NCBI GenBank assembly: GCA_963693285.1
Contig: OY848925.1
Location: 7,091,679-7,155,678 of the forward strand
Reading direction: 5' to 3'
DNA from: Xestospongia muta
Taxonomy: Eukaryota; Porifera; Demospongiae; Haplosclerida; Petrosiidae
DNA length: 64,000 nucleotides
In this document: positions 17,531 to 29,138 of the stretch, in pieces
How the letters are laid out: each line of letters starts with the position of its first letter
Numbering within the stretch: position 1 is the first letter of the stretch
Notes under the pieces: model-generated
Databases searched by the model: none
What the model was told of the DNA's origin: nothing
What the model saw: only the letters and a program-made list of their open reading frames with translations
Made by a program: the position numbers and the translations under genes

Positions 17531-20068
17531 TTAAAAGTCTTGTTGTTCCTCTTCTTCATATTCAAATAGAACTTGATTACTTCCTGTATATTTGACATCA
17601 GAGGACACACTATGTAATGCTGTACTATTAGTATGTGTCCCTATTGTACCCAACGTCTCACGTCTCCTCACATTAGTAGCTCCATAGTCAGGATGAACAT
17701 TACTAATACTAAGATTAGACTCAGATTCTGTATGGGCCAAGTTACCCATTACACGGTCAGTTGGTAAAGGGATTTCCTCAGGACCTGTAAAAAGAAGGTT
17801 TCCTTCAAATTTGACATTCTCGTGGCCAAATGCTTTATTAAATATCCTATAAATTCAGATAAGAGGTGTTACTAGTTTTGTTAGAGTAGATACCATAGAA
17901 TAATGTTGTTATACATTTGAACATAGCGATTGTTTCCTGTAAGTGAGCTGGATATAGGAATGATATACAAGATCCCATAAGTTAGACACAAAATCACAGT
18001 TGTCAGTCCTATCATAATGAATGCTCCAATAAGTTGAGCAAAGAAACGTTCACCAAAGCTCTAATTAAATATAATTAATCATAATAAAAACATTTACATT
18101 ATACCAGTGGTGGTAATCTTATAGAACAATAACAAAGACCTTCAAATGTAGCGTGAAGAGTACATTTTGCTTCATCTGTTATAACAAATAGACCGACTGC
18201 TAACAGACTCCATAGACCACTAGAAAACTATGAAGTTAATACAAGATAGCATTATATCTACCATGCTCCATGAACAGGAACAACATGGGCAGTATCTTCA
18301 ATATTAAATTTGTATTCCACCCAACAGCTTATGTGATATATTATAATAGCAATAGCTATTAATAAAGACATATTCTAAATTATGAATATTTTGTATGTAC
18401 CTCCTATTAAACAAGCAGCCCAGTATTCAACAAAGGGACATCCAGCAGTAATAGCTACAAGAGCTGAAAGGACACCATTAGCTATTTCATTAGCATTCAT
18501 AGACTCTGATTGAGAGCGCATCTATAAGAGAATAATTGACATAACATTATATCATGACCTTACTTGTGCCCATGATGCAATGATAACTGCTAATGTACCA
18601 CCTGAAGCACCAGCCATTATCATATTGACAGCAATAATTGATGGGACAGCATGAAATGGTATGGGCGCAGGAGGATTAGCTACACAATATACAAAAGTAG
18701 TCGGTCCATGAATTGTATGTACTTACACTGTACACTTTCAGTTGATCCACAATTGAAAGCAAACCTTAAAAATAAACAGCCTTAAATGAAATATTACAGA
18801 GGAGGGATCTACTCACCAACAAAACCACAATATCAATACTCCTAAAGCAGCCTCACTTGTTGTTTCATTCCCTCCATCTACTGGATACATCCATTCCCAA
18901 AATGAACTACAAATATATACACATAATAAATAGACTTTATTGTGAAAGAGCTTACCGTGATTGACGTGTATCACGTACTTCTCGAACAGGTAAACTATTA
19001 ACAACACAAAATATAATTCAACTGTTCAAAAAATAATAACCTTGTATTAATTTCAACTAAAACATTCATTTTCTTGTCATCGCGATATTTTTGTAGTTTA
19101 GTTAGTAAACACAGAATAAGTCCAGCTACTCCACCTATAAAGTAATGGTACTCACTCACCATTATTATACAAGTAATGTACCTAATAAATGAACAGCCCC
19201 TCCACCAGCAAAGTCCAAAATATAGAGTCTTTGTGATAAGTTCAACTGTTCATCACAAGCATACCGTGACGTATTACTCGTAAAACTACAAAAGCGATAT
19301 GGAGACAAAGATCTGGCATTATCAGACCAAATTATACGAGCAATTAAAGGATGAACAATACCCTATAATAATAACTATTATGACAGACATATTATTATTA
19401 TACATACACTTATAACAAATGCACTGATAAATGCAGCTGGTAGTCGTAACTTATATCTATTAGTTACTAAACATCCTCCAACAATAGTGGCAGCATTACT
19501 AGCAAAAGTAAACTACAAGATATAAATTATAGTAATAATAATAACGATACCTTAAAAAACCACAAAACTGGATCGCTAACTTGAAAGAACCTACCAGGTA
19601 TGTGTTCTGGTGAGGAATACCTTGAAATAAAGTCAAATCCAATTAGAAAAAAACCAAAGGCACTTGCAAAAGCATCTAAATGTTTCTAATAATGATTTTA
19701 GTAATTGTAATTAACTAAAGATTAGCCTTACTAAAACGACAACATAACGTTTCTCTCGTGGATTCTGTGCAAATGACAGTTCCACAAGTAAAAATCCAGC
19801 TTTCTATAATAAAGGATTACTACAGAAGATTATAAGTATATTTACCATGAAGAAAACGATAATTGATGCAATTAATACCCAGGCAGAGCTGACATCATTG
19901 TATCGATAATCGATATGAACTTGATCACATGGGCGCTAGGATAATTATAAATTACTCATCAACAAGCCATATTAAACTTACAAATTGAAAAGTACAAGAA
20001 GTGTAACTAAAACACCATGATGTATTCTTAGTTAGGAGAAAAGACAAAGTCTCATCTTTATCTGCCAT
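17531..20068 (-). CDS. Ammonium transporter 1 (AMT family)
   Basis: AMT proteins conduct ammonium across membranes as trimers of 11-helix subunits. The protein opens MADKDETLSFLLTKNTSWCF and carries the family segments NDVSSAWVLIASIIVFFMKAG, an ADFAGG-type block (DFAGGGAVHLLGGVAG) with the first pore histidine, and a second (VPVHGAWGLWS) with its partner; both members of the twin-His pair are therefore present. A hydrophilic C-tail ends YEEEEQQDF at the stop 17531-17533. About a dozen introns of some 45 to 60 bp. A close paralogue lies 1.1 kb upstream on the same strand, and 173 bp (19402-19574) is almost identical between the two, intron included. The start is divergent from the secreted-protein gene with only 72 bp between start codons. 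Confidence 0.92.
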
Positions 20069-20140
20069 GATGGCGTTGAAGCCTACGTATATTTACGTTG
20101 TTAGGTTAATCATAGTTATTACAGTTAGTAGCACAGCTGC
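20069..20140. promoter_or_regulatory. 72-bp divergent intergenic region
   Basis: Only 72 bp separate the start codons of ammonium transporter 1 and the secreted fibrinogen-like gene. Any promoter here must be bidirectional or overlap the coding regions. It contains a TACGTATATTTACGTTG stretch, but no motif I can name with confidence. Confidence 0.4.
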
Positions 20141-21117
20141 ATGATGGTAACATCTCTAATACTAACATTTATTTTATTTACTACTGGCGTTGTTTCACTG
20201 TGTTGTAACTATGGTAAAACACCAGAAACTGCAGGTAATATTCACTATAGTAATATACGAAGCTCTCCACTAAATGTAGGTCAATCATGTTATGACATAG
20301 TACTTATTTCACCTGGATGTCGTCGACAATCAGGTAACTATTGGATTGAAACTGTCAATGGTACTGCTGTGCAGGTAATGTACTGTGATGTGAAGTGTTA
20401 TATAACACAGTATATATATGATATTAGGTTTATTGTAACATGGACATATTAGAAGGAGGATGGGAACGTGTCCTCTACTATAATTCACAAGTGCCAAGTG
20501 CTACATGTCCAAATGACATGGTTCCATTTGATTTGGGTGGAATATATAATTTGTGCACTAATAATAGGGGAGCTGGCAATATTACCTCCACCTCTGGATA
20601 TGCAGTCACTTCCTCTTATTCTGAAGTAATTGGTGTAGTATCTGCTTTTATCACAGAACAAGGACATGTGTTTCACCCTAATGGAGAAACTGTCGTGGAC
20701 ATGAATGACATCTATGTGGAAGGAATATCCCTCACAATCAATGACAGCTCTGGATTTCAAAAACATATCCATTCAGTGACTGTTGGAGATTATCAAACAA
20801 CTGACAATTCTCATTCCTGTTTTTTCTTTAAACAAGATCCATCTCTACCACCGGCAATAGTTGGACGTGATATCACTTGTCATATAGTTGTCTACTTCAA
20901 TTACATGGACATAAGTGGGACCATAGGACCACATACTAAACCATTTGGTGATAATTTGAACTGTGCTGTTTACATGTTCTGTCGTACCATTACTCGATAC
21001 TTTAGAAAGCAATTACCTAAATTGTATACCTCTGCTGATCATCCTCTCGTGTTACGTCTGATGTCTCGCTCAAGTAATGTACTTGGACTTCATTTCATGG
21101 ATATTTATGTTCGATAA
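20141..21117 (+). CDS. Small secreted protein with fibrinogen-like N-terminal motif
   Basis: Two exons (20141-20374 and 20428-21117) join in frame across a 53-bp intron. The N-terminus MMVTSLILTFILFTTGVVSL is a typical signal peptide. Behind it, SCYDIVLISPGCRRQSGNYWI...VQVYCNMD...GGWERVL resembles the opening of fibrinogen-related domains (SC-x-SGxYWI, VYCDM, GGW). The rest (DLGGIYNLC, HSVTVGDYQTT, VVYFNYMDISGT, ending LGLHFMDIYVR) is not a full fibrinogen domain that I can recognise, so the match is to the first subdomain only. About ten cysteines suggest an extracellular disulphide-bonded fold. Function unknown; adhesion or recognition is plausible for this class. It sits between the two ammonium transporter genes, on the opposite strand. 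Confidence 0.75.
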
Positions 21118-21137
21118 AACACACACAAAAATCCTAG

Positions 21138-21159
21138 CACACACACACACACACACACA
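21138..21159 (+). repeat. (AC)n microsatellite
   Basis: An uninterrupted CA run of about 22 bp lies in the 57-bp space between the secreted-protein stop and the ammonium transporter 2 stop. Confidence 0.9.
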
Positions 21160-21174
21160 AACTTGTTCAGTGTA

Positions 21175-24100
21175 TTAAGTACTACTTTCCAATAATGGAC
21201 TAGTCATTGCTCTGTTATTCACTTGAGATTCACGGCGAGATGGCAACCTCTGCATTAAAGAGTTACGTCTTGGAGTAAAACTATCATCTTTGTCATCATT
21301 GTTTGGTTTTTCTTCCTGTAACATTTATTTTGTAAATAATGTTGAGCAAAAAATTAATAAGGTCTTACTGGTTCATTAATTGATGCAGTTTCAGACAGTT
21401 CAGAAGGTTTCTACAAGGACTACATACAAATAGTAACAGGTTTAGTCATACCTTTTGATTACGAGGTAGACTGCTATTTAATGAGAAGGAGCTTTTGTAA
21501 TGGAATGCCATCATACCCCACCACATCTGATCTTCTACAGGTGATGTTAATAGCCAATTCCCTTTAAATACCAAAGGACCTTGTTTAGTTAAACACATGA
21601 CCCTATGTAACAGTGAACATAAATAGTTTTGTTACTGGCTTACTTAGAGAACAACCAAGCAAATGGTTTTATAGGGAGTAGATACAGTAATCCATACACT
21701 ATTCCTATCATTAGTGCTGTTATACCAATCATCATTATAGCTCCAATCAGTTGAGCTAGTAAACGCTCACCATAATTCTATATAATAAGTATTGTCATAT
21801 AAAATAATGAGATAATTATGTACCAAATAAGGTAGTCGTAATTCACAGTAACAAAGACCTTCAAATGTGGAGTGGAGGTTACAAAGTGATTGTGATGTGC
21901 CCACAAAGAGTCCAGTGGCTATTAAACTCCATAGACCACTACAATAATCTTGTAATAGACATGTATTAATAAATACAACACTAACCAGACACCATGAACA
22001 GGTACTACTCTACCAGTGTCTTCAATGCCCAGTTTGTATTCAAGATAACAACCAATGTGATAAAATATTACTGCTAGAGCTAAAGGAAGTGAATATTGAT
22101 AAAAATTAGCACTTCAATTTCACACTTTTATCACAAGTTTCACAACAACATCATGGATAAACTACCTCAAGACCCTTTCTTTCAAACTAAAGTACTACAA
22201 AGAGCTATACTATCTGGAGCAGTACATGGAACTCAATTTTTATTAAGACAAGGTTGTAATCCTAATGTTGTTTGTGGTCCACAAGCATTGCGTCCATTAA
22301 TATTAGCTTGTTATATTGATGATGAAAAGAAGCGTTTGGAAATTGTGGAACTACTTATAAAGTTTGGAGCTAATCCAGGACTTGTAGATAGATCAGGACG
22401 TCATGCTGTCTATTATGCATGTTGGTTAGGACTAAAAGATGTTTTAAGTCGACTCCTACAAACAGACGACAGTGACCTCACAATAGGAGATTATGTTCAA
22501 GGTAATACGTGCCTTCACATTTGTGTTATGACGGGACAGTTTGAACTGCTCAAGATATTGATTGATAAGATGAAGAAAAATGGACTTAGTCTAAGTACCA
22601 AAAACAAGTTAGGTCTAACTCCCCTCTCTTTAGCTCATCTACACAAGCAAACTGCTTGTTTTCATTTACTTCACAAGGAAGGGGCTTTGCCTAGATATCA
22701 CATTAAAGACCTTGAAGAAATTTTATCAAGAAGAATGGAAGCAGATCAAGTGTTGCATGACAATCTACTCATGTTTGCAAAATTTAACAGAACATCTCTC
22801 CCACCAATTAGTAAAAAGCCATGTGCATTAGTTCACAATATTTTCCAAAATTATCCAAGGTCTACTCCACAGCTACCACAAGCTTGTTTACACATTGTAC
22901 AACCATTACCAGAGCTGTCTTCACATCCATCCAGTCAAGTAATTATTAAAAGTTTCCTTGAGAAAGTAATTCATATCCAAAACAGTCCACTATATCCATC
23001 CTCTATTAAAGACCAACAAGAACCCATTACAATGGAGTGGATAGATGCAGTTAGGGAATGCAAACCACCTCCTGAAACAAGCTTTGCTTCTATTGTTTCA
23101 ACTGCAATGCATCTCCAAAACTTTCGTGCAAGACTATCATCTGCTAATGTATTTAGACAGCAATCAACTCCTGTGACTTCTTGGCTATCACGTCACATGA
23201 CTACACCAGGACTTTCCTCCTCTAGATCTCCAAGTGAATGTAATAATGAATAATAACTTACATCCAATAATACAGGCTCCCCAATAATCTACAAAAGGAC
23301 AGCCAGCAGTTATAGAAACTAAAGATGCTAATATTCCATTAGCTATTTCATTAGCATTAACAGACACAGTACGATAATATAACTATAGTATAATATTATA
23401 AAAAAATATGCAAAATTATTATACTGACTTGAGCCCATGATGCAATACAAACTGCCACAATACTTCCACTAGCAGTAGCTAATATCATATTAACAGCAAT
23501 AATTGAAGGGACACCATGATAAGGTATGATGTGATAATCAACAACAATTGATTCATTTAGATTTGATGCTAAAGGAAAATAAGAGCTATAATATCTAATA
23601 GATCATCCTTACATTGTAGGCTGTCAGTAGATCCACAGTTGAAAGCAAACCTATTAATGCAATAAGAATTAATTTGCAATAACAGAATTACTAACCAGCA
23701 GAACCAGAGAATGATAACACCCAATGCAGCTTCACCCACCTTTTCTGATCCTCCATTAGGTGGATACATCCATTCTAAGAAATTTCTAACAAAGACTGAA
23801 ACATAGTTCTATCTTAGAGAAAATTACTTGGGCTGTGGAATATCCTCAATATCTCGATAAGGTGTTTCTCCTTGTTCCTATGACAACCATTATGAAAGAC
23901 AATATCATTCATTTTGCTATTATACTTCATTTGAAGTTTGACGTCTTCTCTCATCTCTAATATGCTGTACTTTTACAAGTAAGCATAAAACTAGACCAGC
24001 AACGCCACCTAATAATGATATGATTGTATTATAATTATTACTGTTAATAACTAGTAGCACCACTTATGATATCATACTTATTACTGTTAATAACTAGTAG

Positions 24101-25006
24101 CATCAAAATATCACTATATTATAGTTATCACTTTTAATAACTGACCTACAAGATGAACAGCTCCACCTCCTGCAAAATCCAATACATATAACTTGTTACT
24201 AAGAGAGACTGATTGAGTGTTATTACAAGAAAAAGAACAGGAATATGGTGTATTTTGACAGAACCGATAGGCTGATAGTGTTGTACAATTATCAGACCAA
24301 ATTAGGAATGTAATTAAAGGATGAATAACACCCTAAAATTAAAAAAAATTGACTATTTTTTAAACTAAAGACACATACACTTATAACAAATGCACTGATG
24401 AAAGCAGCTGGTAGTCGTAACTTATATCTATTAGTTACTAAACATCCTCCAACAATAGTGGCAGCATTACTAGCAAAAGTAAACTACAAGATATAAATTA
24501 TAGTAATAATAATAATGATACCTTAAAAAACCACAAAACTGGATCAGTAATTTGAAAAAAAGCTATATGAATTTGTTGTGGAGATGAATATCGTGCAATT
24601 GCATCAAAACCAACCAAGAAAAATCCAAATGCACTAGCACAAGCATCAATATACTTCTATAAACAAAATATAATGAGTCATCATATGAGCAGTCACTTAC
24701 AATTACTACAACATGACGTTGCTCTCTTATATCATGTGCAAATGATAACTCCACTAACATAAAACCTGCTTTCTATAATAAAAAATGAGGTAACAATTTG
24801 TCCAGCAATTCATACTTACCTACCATAAAAAAGACAATTATTGCAGCAATTAAAACCCAAGCTGAACTAACATCATTGTATCTTCTTGATAAATGAATAC
24901 TTCCAGCATCACAGACAGTCTAAAAACCAGATAGTACAATTCTAATGGAAAATTATCAACATACCCAATTATAATACGAACAAGACTCATAGCTAAAGCA
25001 AGACAT
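21175..25006 (-). CDS. Ammonium transporter 2 (AMT family), with a nested gene in one intron
   Basis: Tandem paralogue of the AMT gene at 17531-20068. It starts MSCFSYESCSYYNW at 25004-25006, with an in-frame TGA upstream and no ATG between. It shares the segment NDVSSAWVLIAAIIVFFM, the first pore-His block DFAGGGAVHLVG and the second VPVHGVWGLWS, so it looks functional. The C-tail is Ser/Arg/Glu-rich, ending AMTSPLLESST at stop 21175-21177. Intron positions match the paralogue. One intron (22080-23261, 1,182 bp) is 45 bp in AMT1 at the same site (18356-18400) and here contains an opposite-strand ankyrin gene. Another intron, near 24010-24145, carries a short tandem repeat of TTACTGTTAATAACTAGTAG. 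A 173-bp stretch (24373-24545) is nearly identical to AMT1. Confidence 0.9.
22153..23253 (+). CDS. Intronless ankyrin-repeat protein nested in an AMT2 intron
   Basis: A single open frame of 366 residues from ATG 22153 (MDKLPQDPFFQTKVLQRAIL) to TAA 23251-23253. Residues of about 15-200 form ankyrin repeats: GAVHGTQFLLRQGCNPNVV, RPLILACYIDD..RLEIVELLIKFGANP, DRSGRHAVYYACWLGLKDVL, GNTCLHICVMTGQFELLKIL and GLTPLSLAHLHKQTACFHLL. The repeat pattern recalls ANKRD34-type proteins, but I do not assign orthology. The second half is low in recognised motifs and Ser/Pro-rich near the end (GLSSSRSPSE). Ankyrin repeats mediate protein binding, so an adaptor role is likely. The gene fills almost the whole 1,182-bp intron of AMT2 on the opposite strand; its stop is 2 bp from the AMT2 splice-donor motif. 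Lack of introns amid intron-rich genes suggests a retrocopy. Confidence 0.85.
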   Translation: MDKLPQDPFFQTKVLQRAILSGAVHGTQFLLRQGCNPNVVCGPQALRPLILACYIDDEKKRLEIVELLIKFGANPGLVDRSGRHAVYYACWLGLKDVLSRLLQTDDSDLTIGDYVQGNTCLHICVMTGQFELLKILIDKMKKNGLSLSTKNKLGLTPLSLAHLHKQTACFHLLHKEGALPRYHIKDLEEILSRRMEADQVLHDNLLMFAKFNRTSLPPISKKPCALVHNIFQNYPRSTPQLPQACLHIVQPLPELSSHPSSQVIIKSFLEKVIHIQNSPLYPSSIKDQQEPITMEWIDAVRECKPPPETSFASIVSTAMHLQNFRARLSSANVFRQQSTPVTSWLSRHMTTPGLSSSRSPSECNNE

Positions 25007-25231
25007 TGTAGCCACTCCTCCTTCATGTGGAATGTGGTCATGTGGTGTTCACGTGATTTGTAGCCACCACTTTGAGTAAGAAAGTTATTTCGACAACCTC
25101 TAGTACTGATCTGGTGAGTAGTTAACTAATGAACGATTGTACTTATAGAATATTATAGAAATATTGTAGAAAATATTGTATACAGTATAATTATTTAGAT
25201 AGATCACTTTAATTTTGTAGCATAATGAATA
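25007..25231. promoter_or_regulatory. Divergent upstream region of AMT2 and striatin
   Basis: 225 bp between two divergent start codons. It contains a short direct repeat around 25150-25185 (ATTATAGAAATATTGTAGAA) and AT-rich DNA. It must carry both promoters and leaders; no specific box is assigned. Confidence 0.4.
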
Positions 25232-28200
25232 ATGGCCTTAGAAGAAGGCCCAGTAACACGCCCCTTAATGATGGGACCTCCTGTTGCTTCAATGCCGTCT
25301 CCTGGTGATGTATCTCAGCAACAATCTGGCTACTCTGTACCTGGTGTCCTTCATTTTATTAAACACGAGTTTAGTCGTTTTGAGAGAGAGAGAGCAAATT
25401 GGGAAGTGGAACGAGCTGAACTTCAAGTAAATCACACTATTCTCATATATCTGTGGTCACACACACACACTCGCTTATTGAACAATTTTTTATAGGCTAA
25501 AATAGCATTTCTTCAAGGAGAAAGAAAGGGTCATGACAATTTAATGCGTGATCTTGTTAGAAGAATTAAAATGCTAGAGTTTGCTTTAAAACAAGAAAGG
25601 TAAAAATTGTTTGTATATTGTATGTTATTATTATGTTTAGATTGAAACTTCACAAACTACAACATGGTGGTAGCAGCGATTTAGTTGTAAAACCACCTCA
25701 ACTTGACAATGAGACAACACAACGTAAGTTGTTAATACTATTCATTATAACTCCTTCCTTGTAGAAATTTTAGAAGCGCCATCTTTGACAAATCAAAGAG
25801 AAAGTCGTAGAATACTTCGAGAGTAAGAATCATGTTGTCTTTGTTTCACATACCTGCCATTTATTCATAGATATTTACGAGAAGTTGGTTTTCCTGACAA
25901 TGTCCTAGAAGCAAGAGTAGCTCGTATTAATTTATATCGGACACTAATGACAGGAACAGTAGAGGGATCAGCTCCTCCATTAGAATTAGTAAGTGTAATT
26001 TGTAGTGTGTTCATAATACATGTTGTTTTAGCCTGTAGAGAACTATTCAGGATTACAACATGTCCCTCCAGAAATGGGTGAGTTAAGATACATATTATGT
26101 ACAGGGACTTTATTTTTTTTGAAAGTAGGTTCTGATATTATTCCAAATGGAACGGATACTGATGAGCAACTTACTAGAAGAGAGGAACCTCCTTCTAAAC
26201 CAGCAGGTAAACTTATTTTGTATGAAGTGTTCTACAACAGTTGTCAATAGATAATATAACTAATGAGGACAGTACTGAGGCAATGTTGGAACAAACATTT
26301 GATTTTTTGCGTGATCAAGATAGTGATGATGAAGATGACCCCGAGATGGAAGAGAACCCTATTGATACACAGGTATAATTACATTTAATTGTCCAAGTAT
26401 TTATTTGATGTGGGATAGGACCTTTTAAAAGGATTAGAGAGAAATATAAATAAGGAATCAAGTGAACTCGATAAAGAAGGTACAGAAGTGGATCCTGAGT
26501 TTGTGTATGGTCCATCATATGAAACATCTGAAGGTGGGGGAGAAAGTGGTCAGTTGACAATGGCTTCTGTGTGTTTTATTTATCAACTCTTTAGTTGGTG
26601 GAGGTACCAAAGGAGAAAATTGGCCAAATGAATTTATTCATCAAGTCAAACTCTATCAAGAACACAAAAATCGTAAAAAGACAAAGTTAACAACAGCTCG
26701 TAAGTTTTGATTTTTTTATGATTTGGAGGTTAAATTTGACAAGGTCCCACTAAAGACGAGTTGCGACAATTGCAACAATATAGTAATCTTGCAGAGGAAA
26801 CCACACCCCCTTCTAATTTGCCTGGAATGGGCATGATTGGTTTGCCTGGAAGAGTAAGTTATTTTTATTATATCTTTCAAAGAATGTCTTTATTTTGTAG
26901 CAAGGGAGACAATTGTCATCTCGTCGAGCACCTGATGAACGAATTGAGGTATCACTTGGTATTGACGATTTAGTTGGTTTATCTATTAGTAATGAAGCCA
27001 CTATTGGTTCTGATGTAAGTGTTGCTTGTTACAAGTATTTTAAATTTATTATATTATAGAGTCCAGTAACAGAGTCAGTGCGTCGTTGGGAGCACAAATA
27101 TACAATGCGGAGTCATTTTGATGCTGTGACATGTGTCACATTTCATCCATTGGATGACGTTTTAATCTCAGGTAGTGAAGATTCGACTATTAAATTATGG
27201 AGCATTCAAAAGTCTTCACAAACTAAAAAGTATTGTGTTCTGTTAAAAATCAATTATTATCAAATTTTTGTAGGTCTGCCATTGTTGATGTGGAACCAAC
27301 ATATACATTCAGAGGTCATTATACACCAGTATTAAGTGTGGGTGTCAGTCCAGATGGAGAGGTAGTGTACAGTGGTTCAGCAGATGGTCAACTTCGTCTG
27401 TGGCAGATTCCAACTAATCTGAGTGATCCATTTGATGTTTATGGTACGATATTGTTTGTGTTACATGTTGTTATAAAAGAGTCTATAGATCCTGAAGTAC
27501 AGAGAGGTTTATTGGAAGGACATGACGATGCAATTTGGGGATTAGTAGTCAATCAGTCTTCTGGATTGATCATGACATGTTCAGCTGATAAACAGTGTAT
27601 CTTGTGGGATCCACAACTCTCATCTCCACAACTTAAATGCCTTATATCAGAACCAGGTATCAAATTACTTTTATCTTTATTTTGTTTATGACTCACTTGT
27701 ACAGGACTGGGTACTCCAACATGTGTGGATTTTGTTCATAGTGAAACACAACAAGCTGTAGTTGGTTATTCTTCAGCCAAAGCAGTTATTTATGATTTGG
27801 AGACTTGTCAACCAGTTGTTAGTCTAGACAGTGCTGTTACTTATGGTAATAAACATTTTAATTCCTATTAATTTAAATGTCTTTTCAGATGGTACATCAT
27901 CTACTCAAATTAACAAACTTGTATGTCATCCTACATTGCCAGTCATTATAACAGCGCATGAAGATAAATATATTCGATTCTTTGACAGCAAGTCTGGTCA
28001 AGTTATACACTCAATGACTGCTCATATGGACGCAGTCACTGGATTAGCTATTGATCCTCATGGACTGTATATTCTTTCTGGAAGTAAGTTTAAATTATTT
28101 TTATATATTTAATGTGTTCTTGTTGGCAAGGTCACGATGGATCATTGCGTTTTTGGAGTATGGAAACTAAAACATGTGTTCAAGAAATCACAGCACATCG

Positions 28201-28300
28201 AAAACGATTTGATGAATCAATTTATAATGTAACATGTCATTTAACAAAACCTTACTTTGCTAGTGCTGGAGCAGATGGCATAGCTAAAGTATTGGTGTAG
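25232..28300 (+). CDS. STRN: Striatin, STRIPAK scaffold (B''' subunit of PP2A)
   Basis: Striatins scaffold the STRIPAK complex, joining PP2A to GCKIII kinases and MOB4. After a short variable start (MALEEGPVTRPLMMGPP), the diagnostic segment YSVPGVLHFIKHEFSRFERE, then RANWEVERAELQ|AKIAFLQGERKGHDNLMRDLVRRIKMLEFALKQER, gives the caveolin-binding region and the coiled coil for PP2A binding. A linker with acidic exons (DEDDPEMEENP) follows, then seven or so WD40 repeats with clear marks such as DAVTCVTFHPLDDVLISGSE, VLSVGVSPDGEVVYSGS, DDAIWGLVVNQSSGLIMTCS and DAVTGLAIDPHGLYILSGS, ending GADGIAKVLV and TAG at 28298-28300. Roughly a dozen short introns. Vertebrates have three paralogues (STRN, STRN3, STRN4); the symbol is used for the family. 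Tandem with prefoldin 5, 111 bp downstream. Confidence 0.95.
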
Positions 28301-28411
28301 CTATCAATCATTCATACTATCATGATTTTAATATACTAAACTGTAGTATTGTTTTAATTAATAATTTCATTATGTGGGTGTGGCTATTTTTATTGTGCAC
28401 GTGTTTGTAAA

Positions 28412-29113
28412 ATGGCTAAGGAAGTTGACCTGTCTTCGATATCATTACCTCAACTTGATCATTTAAGAAATACACTGGAAGAAGTTGGTTATCGAGTGGT
28501 GTCAGTGTTATGTCTATTTTATTATAGGAAGTGGGTATGTTAACAGCATCAATGGCTCAGCTAAAAATTGTTCAACAGAAATTGATGGAATCAAAATCAT
28601 GTGTTAGATACATGACTCCTTCAATTGAAGGTATTAATTGTTGTGTATGTAATTCTAAATTACGATTGTACAACACTATAGGGAAAGAGGTATTAGTACC
28701 TTTGACATCATCTGTATCCTACATTACTTTATTTACTATAATCTGTTTATATTACCTTGACAATTTTAACAGATGTATGTACCAGGTTTGTTACGACATA
28801 ACAATACTTTTATATGTGATGTTGGTACAGGATATTATGTTGAGAAAGTAAGTGCTTTATCACAAAGAATATTGGATGCTGTTACTTTTATTAGAATCAA
28901 GAGAATGCTCTTCAATTTTTTCAAAGAAAAATTGATTATCTGACATCAAACTTGGAAAAGTTACAACATTCTCTTCAAGACAAACATAAATTTCGTGAAA
29001 GTGAGATATAACTTTGTGATAATTTTACAACTATTTTATTGATAGGTGTATTGGCTACCATGCAATATAAGCTACAGTTTGCAGGGCGACCAACAACTTC
29101 AGTAACTAAATAA
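28412..29113 (+). CDS. PFDN5: Prefoldin subunit 5
   Basis: PFDN5 is an alpha-type subunit of the hexameric prefoldin chaperone that hands actin and tubulin to the CCT chaperonin. Reading across four to five short introns: MAKEVDLSSISLPQLDHLRN, EVGMLTASMAQLKIVQQKLME, GKEVLVPLTSSMYVPG, CDVGTGYYVEK, FFQRKIDYLTSNLEKLQ, ending AGRPTTSVTK with TAA at 29111-29113. The central PLTSSMYVPG and DVGTGYYVEK motifs form the beta-hairpins and are nearly invariant in PFDN5; long coiled-coil helices flank them. Total length of about 150 residues suits the family. The first intron has a weaker GTTGGT donor. The stop is 25 bp from that of the convergent ATG10 gene. Confidence 0.93.
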
Positions 29114-29138
29114 TGTATCTTGATTGATATAATATGTA

